DNA of 64,000 bases from Stachybotrys elegans (Eukaryota > Ascomycota > Sordariomycetes > Hypocreales > Stachybotryaceae), in the NCBI GenBank assembly GCA_020746835.1, contig JAGPNK010000002.1, forward strand, positions 1,798,001 to 1,862,000, read 5' to 3'. A program made the position numbers and the translations under genes. Shown here piece after piece: positions 56,309 through 64,000 of the stretch; positions within the stretch are counted from its first letter, which is position 1; every line of letters begins with the position of its first letter. The notes beneath the pieces are model-generated. The model saw only the letters and a program-made list of their open reading frames with translations. It had not been told where the DNA came from and ran no database searches.

Positions 56309-57770
56309 TTAGAGTATGAGCTGCTTGAGATTACGCTGGATAATCATGTCCTGCACGGAACCCATGGTGATCTTGAGCAGGTTGGTGTCGGTGGCGTTGG
56401 TAAAGTGTCCGTAGATCTCCTTCTCCGTGTTTCGGTTGAGAGCTCGGAATTTGTCCAGGAAATACTTGCTGGCAGCCTTGTAGTCGTCCTTGGGGCCGTG
56501 GTAATCGGTGAATCCGTGCTCAGTGATGGGGCTGCGAGGTAGCTTCTCTCTGAAGAGATCCATCTTGTTGAGGAAGAGGATCAATGCCGACTTAGTAAAC
56601 CAGTGCGAGTTGGCGATTGACTCCCAGAGCATAAGAGCCTCATTCATTTGATTCTGCATACACTGTCAGCACATGGGGGAGGGAAAGAAAAAAAAGGAGA
56701 GATGCCGGGGTCGGGCAGGGCATGGTGCCATCATCACTCACCCCATCCTTGTCTTCCAGCAGGCATTGGTCGTATCCGCTGATGGCGACGAGGAACAGAA
56801 GGCAGTTAACGTTCTCGAAACAATGAATCCACTTCTTTCGCTCGGATCGCTGACCTCCTACGTCGAACATGCGGTACGTTAGTTGGCCAAGGTCGAATAT
56901 GGTTTCGGTGATGCCGGTGGTTCGCAGCCTTGACCGTAGGAGATCCTGATCATTGGGCACAAAGTCATCGGCCCAGATGCGATCAATGTCAGTGACGAAG
57001 CTGTCCGTAGGTTAGCATCTTGCATATGCGAAGAAGAGGTATCCGCTGGGACGCCGTACTATTCTAGGTTGTCGTGGAGGGCGTATTCGTTGCCCTTTGC
57101 AACGGCAGCCTTAACTCCACTGTCCTCCCAGAGACTCTTGATCGGGGCGAGCAAGTCAAACGGAAGCTTCTCGTGTAGGCTGATCTCGCGGTCCGCCATG
57201 ACGTGCGCCATGTGTTTCTGCAAGGGAGGTGAGGTGGTTAGCCAAGTTCCCCATATGTCTCATTCACCCGCACGCCATCATGTGGGGATTGTCGTGGGCA
57301 ACTAACCTCGTTCTCGGGATCCTGGTACTCGATGTTGAGCTCGATCATTGCTTCGTTGATGGTCTTGAAAGCTTGAATGATGTTGTTGAAGATGATGGGC
57401 TTGAACTCGAGCTTTTCATTCTTGCTGAAGCCTTGCGAGTAGATGAGCTTCATCTGCTTGAGGATGGTGGATTTGCCCGACTCTCCAGCGCCTGTAGCAA
57501 CAATACAGGTTAGCGATGGGGGTTAGCAGAGGATGATGTGATCCAACCAAACGGCGCATTGTTTGTGTTTCGTCTCCTTCCGCGAGGCTTCCTCTTTCTT
57601 TATTTCCACGCAGGCGCGCGATTGGCATCACGGGTATATTCAATCGACGTACCGAGAAGGAGGAGCTTGACTTCTTTTGCCAAGCGCTTCTCATCCTGCT
57701 TGATGATCTTGTCAAGCTCGCGCGAGCGGGCGGTGCCCGACTCGTCCCGCTCCCGGCCTCCGAAGCACAT
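56309..57770 (-). CDS. gna-2: Heterotrimeric G-protein alpha subunit, group II (GNA-2-like)
   Basis: Five exons on the minus strand, 57770-57653, 57491-57307, 57217-57060, 57000-56742 and 56653-56309, give 354 residues. The nucleotide-binding motifs are intact: GAGESGKS (40-47), the RTTGIT switch I with Arg180, DVGGQ (200-204) with catalytic Gln204, NKMD (269-272) and TNATDT (325-330). The N-terminus is MCFGGRERD, so there is no Gly2 for myristoylation, but Cys2 could be palmitoylated. The C-terminus, LKQLIL, lacks the Cys modified by pertussis toxin. Both traits mark fungal group II subunits rather than group I (MGCGMS start) or group III. Group II proteins usually play an auxiliary role beside the other two alpha subunits in nutrient sensing and cAMP signalling. 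Length and motif spacing are normal for the family. Confidence 0.92.
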
Positions 57771-58090
57771 TGTCGATAGAATACGGCGGGGATGGACAGA
57801 GGTGTCGTCGGTGGTTTGGACCAGGGAACGTCAAAGGGATCGTTGGTGAGGAGGCGCAGCGGCGCGGGCAAGCGAGAGGCGAAAAAGGGCGTCTTGTTGG
57901 GCCGATGGGTGTAGGAGCGTGTTGCGGATAGAAGGATGGTATTTCGGCGTGTGACGGGTCGATAAAGGAGCTCCCAGACTTTCGCGTGGCTTCCTCTCTA
58001 TGATCGGACCGAGGAACCGCTGTTGACTGCAACAACCGGCGGCGACGACAACGACAACGACGGCGGAGGATTAGATGGGGAAAAGAATGA

Positions 58091-58115
58091 AGAGTAGAGT
58101 AGAGTAGAGTAGAGT
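58091..58115. repeat. (AGAGT)5 pentanucleotide repeat
   Basis: Five perfect AGAGT units about 320 bp upstream of the gna-2 start codon, probably in its promoter. Confidence 0.9.
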
Positions 58116-58591
58116 AGTAGCCGACAGGCGTGCGGTGGGCGCAAGACTGAGTTGTTCGGCTCAGAAGGCAGTACTACCTCAGCATGCTCCCCATGTAAGA
58201 CACAGGATGCGACGGTACATGTAGTATGGATGCTGGTAGGGTACTGTATGTACCTTTTTACTGGTTGTCGTAGGGCCGAACTGGTCGGGATGGATGATGG
58301 ATTGAAAGGGAACCAAGGAACCCAGGGACCCATGGGTCGCAGACGGTCGGCCCTCCGAGGTAATGAACTGACCCGTTGCGCCTTGCCCACCCTGGCCAGC
58401 GCCACTACAGGGGACTATAACCCCTGCTTGCCCGCGGCCAGTTCTGCTGCAGCGCAGCAGCAGGCAGTGGTCAAGGCGTCCAAATCCGGCAGGGCTCCAT
58501 ACCTCTACATTACAGGTAGGAGGTACTGTAGGTACAGGTATGCGAGCATGTACTGGCTGGACCCACAGCGCACTCGTGCGAGGAGCTCGGA

Positions 58592-58621
58592 CAAAGACCA
58601 AGACCAAGACCAAGACCAAGA
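58592..58621. repeat. (CAAGAC)n hexanucleotide repeat
   Basis: About five CAAGAC units, the first imperfect, in gene-free DNA. Confidence 0.85.
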
Positions 58622-61599
58622 GCCCGCCAGAAGTTGGCCGGAACCTCGCCGATAATGAAGTGAGCGTCGAGGCTTCGATTGGAAACAATGGTTGGGTATG
58701 TAGGTAAGGGATTATTTAGGCAGGTTTGAATAAGCACCTATAGTACCATACTACGTAGCAGGCAATGAGTGTCAGATTTCGAATCCTGCCAGGGTTACCT
58801 TCCACATTCTTACAACCACTGACGCAAGTCCCATCCGCCAGGCGGTACCTCTGAAAAAGGCGGTTTTAGTGTGGGCTTGGGGGGGCCCAATGGCAGGCAA
58901 CGGCAGTTCGTGTGGAGATGGACGACACAAGGGCGGCCGTGCGGCCATGTGGCCATGAGCATCGTGTTTAAACATATTCGTCATGCTTTCTCCAAGACGC
59001 TCGACTGAGCTGCAAGTCCTGGGTGACATCTTCCTACTTACCTGCTAGTGTCCGCCATACAGGGGCCGCGATCTTGGTCTTGAGGTATGATTGTAGACCA
59101 GGAGGAGCCCCGAAGCCCGTGTCCGTCGTGCATGGGTTGCGCCACACGAGGGACCGGACTGAACACAATTAATGTTAGCAGGTGCGGCGCCCACGGATCA
59201 TAGCGGCGGGGATTTCTAGTCCGAATCGCCTCCGATCTGTAGTTGTCGGTGTTGAACCGACTGTCTTATTCCCATGTGGGTTCGCATCTTCTTCCAGCTG
59301 CAAAACACCGCCATGCGCAGAGCTTGCCAAGACGTCGTTGCGAGCCCTGAAGAAAAATTTAATAGTCGCAAACTGCTCCCTGGAAACCCCGAAACCCCTA
59401 CCTATGGTACCCGATGAGAGGCTGCAACCGAATACTATGAAACAAGAAGAGGACATGCATTCCGTATTCTGACGCCACGGCGCGTGATGCCAACTGCTCC
59501 GGCCTCGTGGCGCGCCGTTCGCCGGGCTGTCAAGTCAGATTCACGAAGAAGCCAACTGCGATTCATGGTAACTAATGCATTGTTAGAGGTGAGGTAGTAG
59601 TGTTCGCGCCGTCCACCACGTGTGAAGCACGTTCCCCATGAACCCTTGCACCTCTGGCGTCGCACACCCGCTGCCATCGCCCACGATCGAATCTGCCTGC
59701 CGATATGCACATCCCCGAGAGCAAACGGACAACGCGGCCTGCCGCTGTCACGCAATCTGTGATACCCGATCAGCGAGTGCTGGAGCAAAGGGAGCAAAAG
59801 AAGCATCGAGCTGAGAGCACACGCGGTTGGGCGGGCTCCCGAGATCAAGATCAACGGTGCCGTCCCTGGCTGCGTGGAGAAGCTGCGTGACGGGGGCCAA
59901 CATCCGACATGAAGCCAAGCCTAGAATACTGTCCACTAGGGCCCCCTAGCTCTTTTTTTTTTTTTGTCATGACGAACGGACGAAACGCGGTTGGACCACA
60001 CGGACGGCTGGTGACCGGCCTTTTCACAACCGATATTATCCCAAGATCGGAGTTGATTGGCTTTCAAAAAGTCCCTACATACTGCAACCTCACGGCGCAA
60101 TGGGCATAAGAACTTTGGATGCGCTGGAATGGCACGCTGACCGACCACACGAATGCTCCCGCAACATCGGACGACGCGCGCAGCGCACGAGTATTGGTGG
60201 GGTTCCAAGAAGGAACTAAGCCCACTAAGCAGCCTCCCGTCTTCATGCACTGCTTGACAAACTGTCGACGGTTGAAAATTTCTCAGGCAAAGAATGGAAC
60301 CCGGGAAAAATGGAAGAAAATATAGACAGATACTCCGTCGAGAAAAGAGAACACAACTACCTAGCGCTGTGAGCCAATAGGCCATGCGGACCAGAACCAG
60401 TCCAGAACGACATGCCCATTGAACATGAAACTCGCCGGAGCCCTTGATACAAGGGGACTCCCCTGTAGAGCCTCCACCACCACCCTGAGACGGGACAAGG
60501 AAATCCTGGTTTCCTAGTTTCCTACTCCCTAGTCCGGGGCGGGTATGTAACCATGGCAGCGTAAGTACAGTACCTATTCAGGATGAGATGTCGGCTGTCC
60601 ATGCAAGTGATCGACGCTTCCTTTTCCTTCTGTGCAGCCTGAGCTGGTGAGTATTGCATGGGTTCTTTGTCAGTTACCTTATTCTCACGCCATTCGCCAG
60701 GATGAAGTTATGAAAATATGTACAAATGCAAGAAGAAAAACACAAGGCACAGACCCTGAGGCGCAATATGAAAATGGTACTTTCATCTCTTGAAGGTCTT
60801 CCTCCCAGCCCCTCCTGCTCACCTCATCTTATTGGCTCCATTCTCCTCCCGCCTACGTCGCCGATTCAACCGGCCTTGACAGCAGGTTCAGGTGAAGGCA
60901 CGAATGCGGAGGTTCCTTCGTGCAAGCAAACAGCATTGATTACTTGAATCATGCCTCCCGCCCTCTGATTCGAGTCACCAAGCGCATTGTGGCTGCCAGA
61001 ATCTCCCGGTGCCGATCCTAACTGCCGTCCCGGGCGCACCAAATGAGTGCATTGATGTTGGGCATGTTTCTGCAGCCTACTAACGCAGATGGTATGTTTC
61101 ACGATGTAGAAACAAGGGACTAGAGGCAAAATGTAAGACGCAAGCAAATCGTACTAAATACAAACACACTTGTGGTCAAACAAATGATTATTGCCGTCGC
61201 ATTCGTGGTTGCTTTCCATGTATTTGATTTCATCGTTGTTACTCAAGTGACGACTAAAAATTTAGTATCCCCACCTGCCACACAATCAAGGCTGAATGTT
61301 GTTGGGCACATTCCCTTGAGGCCCAAATAAAATAATTAAGAATAAAGTGACATCTACATCCTACAAAACTGCTTGGAACCGGAAGTACATATCTATATTA
61401 TGTAATTATACTGGCTGCTACAAAATCACACGCCCTATAAGCTTCTTTATAGACCACTGTAAGTGTAGATAGCTAGCTGTATGCCACTAAACCAGGCCTT
61501 AGGGGATAATAAACTGGCACTGAGGGGGGGAAAAAAACGTGAGGGAAAAAAAATGATAAAAATAAAAACAGAGCTACTGCACAACAGCCCATACCGGAT

Positions 61600-61743
61600 A
61601 TGATAGCAAGCAAGCTGTGGAAATTTTCTCTCGTCCCACAAACAACACAATCATCATCACGAACCTCGCACCTTTTGCAACTTCGTCATTGCTTCTCTAG
61701 CCAGCCAGCCAAGATCCGTCAGGTTTCCTCCTTATCTTCCAAG
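61600..61743 (+). other. Possible in-frame N-terminal extension of spermidine synthase
   Basis: An ATG at 61600 is in the same frame as the main start with 48 stop-free codons between. The extension has no Asp or Glu, about seven Lys/Arg and many Ser, resembling a mitochondrial presequence. It would be translated only if transcription starts upstream of 61600. A pyrimidine-rich leader can give such a composition by chance. Confidence 0.35.
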
Positions 61744-63425
<1,682 letters not shown>

Positions 63426-63743
63426 ATGCATTTCAGCATATGAGAGACGGTGGATAGAATGGTTTGGGAGCATACATGCTCAGGGAGACAGCGAAGTATT
63501 GGCATTGCCCCTGGAGCAAGGAAGTCGAAAAAGGGGGGGAAAAACTGGCGTTTGCATGACGCCGTCTAGATTTCCTAAGGAATGGATTAAATGATATATG
63601 ACTGCTCACATTCATATTCTATGTCGCGTTCATACGTGAGTTTCTAGGTGGCCTACCGTACAGCATATATCGCAAGAGTTGCTTGATTGCTGCCGGCGGC
63701 GATGGTGTCTTGTACATGATGTCCAGCTAGCTTCATGGCTGGC
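63426..63743. other. Convergent intergenic region spermidine synthase / nitrilase
   Basis: Short tail-to-tail spacer holding both 3' untranslated regions. No further feature was seen. Confidence 0.6.
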
Positions 63744-64000
63744 CTATAGCTTGGAATCGCGTTCCTCGAACTGGACCTTGCCTTGACCGATGTCCGGATA
63801 CACATCGAACCTCCGCTGGGTGTTGAGGGGGATGTTCTTCCTCGTCTCTACAATCTCCTCTCCCTTGAGCTCGTGCTCGATAATAGTCTCCTCCGCCTCA
63901 GCCTCCGTGACCACGGAAGCCAGGGGGTTGACAATGAGACTATGCCCGTAGGCGTGGTATGAAGCATTCAAGTCGCGGGCAGGGCTGCACAGAGCCACGT
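63744..64000 (-). CDS. Nitrilase-superfamily hydrolase, omega-amidase (Nit2/Nit3)-like, C-terminal part
   Basis: Only the last 84-85 codons are inside the window; the gene continues beyond the right edge. The visible part reads SPARD, then YHAYGHSLIVNPLASVV, then EEIVETRKNIPLNTQRRFDVYP. This C-terminal pattern belongs to carbon-nitrogen hydrolases of the Nit2/Nit3 branch, which hydrolyse alpha-ketoglutaramate and alpha-ketosuccinamate in glutamine/asparagine transamination salvage. The Cys-Glu-Lys catalytic triad lies outside the window, so activity cannot be judged. It is convergent with spermidine synthase, 318 bp away. Confidence 0.8.
   Translation of the reverse strand, partial: VALCSPARDLNASYHAYGHSLIVNPLASVVTEAEAEETIIEHELKGEEIVETRKNIPLNTQRRFDVYPDIGQGKVQFEERDSKL

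Larger units (their letters stand above)
57771..61599. other. Divergent intergenic region gna-2 / spermidine synthase
   Basis: About 4 kb containing both promoters and no recognisable gene. It holds an AGAGT pentanucleotide repeat (58091-58115) and a CAAGAC hexanucleotide repeat (58592-58621). The 300-400 bp before the spermidine synthase leader are A/T-rich. Confidence 0.55.

Noticed and set aside
58719..58790. tRNA-like 72-nt segment (GGCAGG ... TTCGAATCCTGCC)
   Set aside because: The ends pair, but there is no A box, and the T-arm and D-arm cannot be folded in the required positions.

Overview
The window is nuclear DNA of a filamentous ascomycete, most likely a Sordariomycete and plausibly Hypocreales. 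The evidence is short spliceosomal introns (mostly 50-100 nt, several with GCTAAC-like branch sites), a barentsz-type exon-junction protein, a group II G-protein alpha subunit, an NsdD/SUB-1-type GATA factor, an FG-repeat Nup2 with a C-terminal Ran-binding domain, and GC-rich codon use. No rRNA, convincing tRNA, CRISPR array or intact transposon was seen.

Left part (1-24 kb), plus strand: a Btz/SELOR-domain protein (1859-4076); a repeat-rich gene-free stretch; an NBR1-type selective-autophagy receptor with PB1, four ZZ fingers, an FW domain and a C-terminal LIR-like motif (10588-13452); nucleoporin Nup2 (14584-18191); gamma-tubulin in seven coding exons (18843-20669); a 91-residue hydrophilic protein behind two perfect cAMP-response elements (21573-21848); and a MYG1-family exonuclease (22522-23595).

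Middle (24-36 kb): an endosulfine/Igo1-type PP2A regulator on the minus strand (24230-25095), glutamate-cysteine ligase on the plus strand (27132-29583), and the GATA factor NsdD on the minus strand (34554-36139). The convergent 3' ends of the last two lie 5 kb apart.

Right part (36-64 kb): about 20 kb without a recognisable gene upstream of nsdD, with an AT-richer island and some coding-like debris. Then come the group II G-alpha gene (56309-57770, minus), spermidine synthase (61744-63425, plus) and the 3' end of a nitrilase/omega-amidase gene cut by the window edge (63744-64000, minus).

These are mostly single-copy housekeeping or signalling genes, not a metabolic cluster or defence island. 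Several act in nutrient and stress signalling or in the switch to development (Igo1, NBR1, G-alpha, NsdD, glutathione and polyamine synthesis), but I see no evidence that they form one operon-like system. The most interesting points are regulatory: tandem CREs, an in-frame skippable intron and two NAGNAG acceptors in nsdD, alternative in-frame starts in MYG1 and spermidine synthase that look suited to dual targeting, and the very large gene-free space around nsdD. All exon boundaries were set by hand from GT/AG sites, reading frame and remembered family features. Nothing was aligned or searched.
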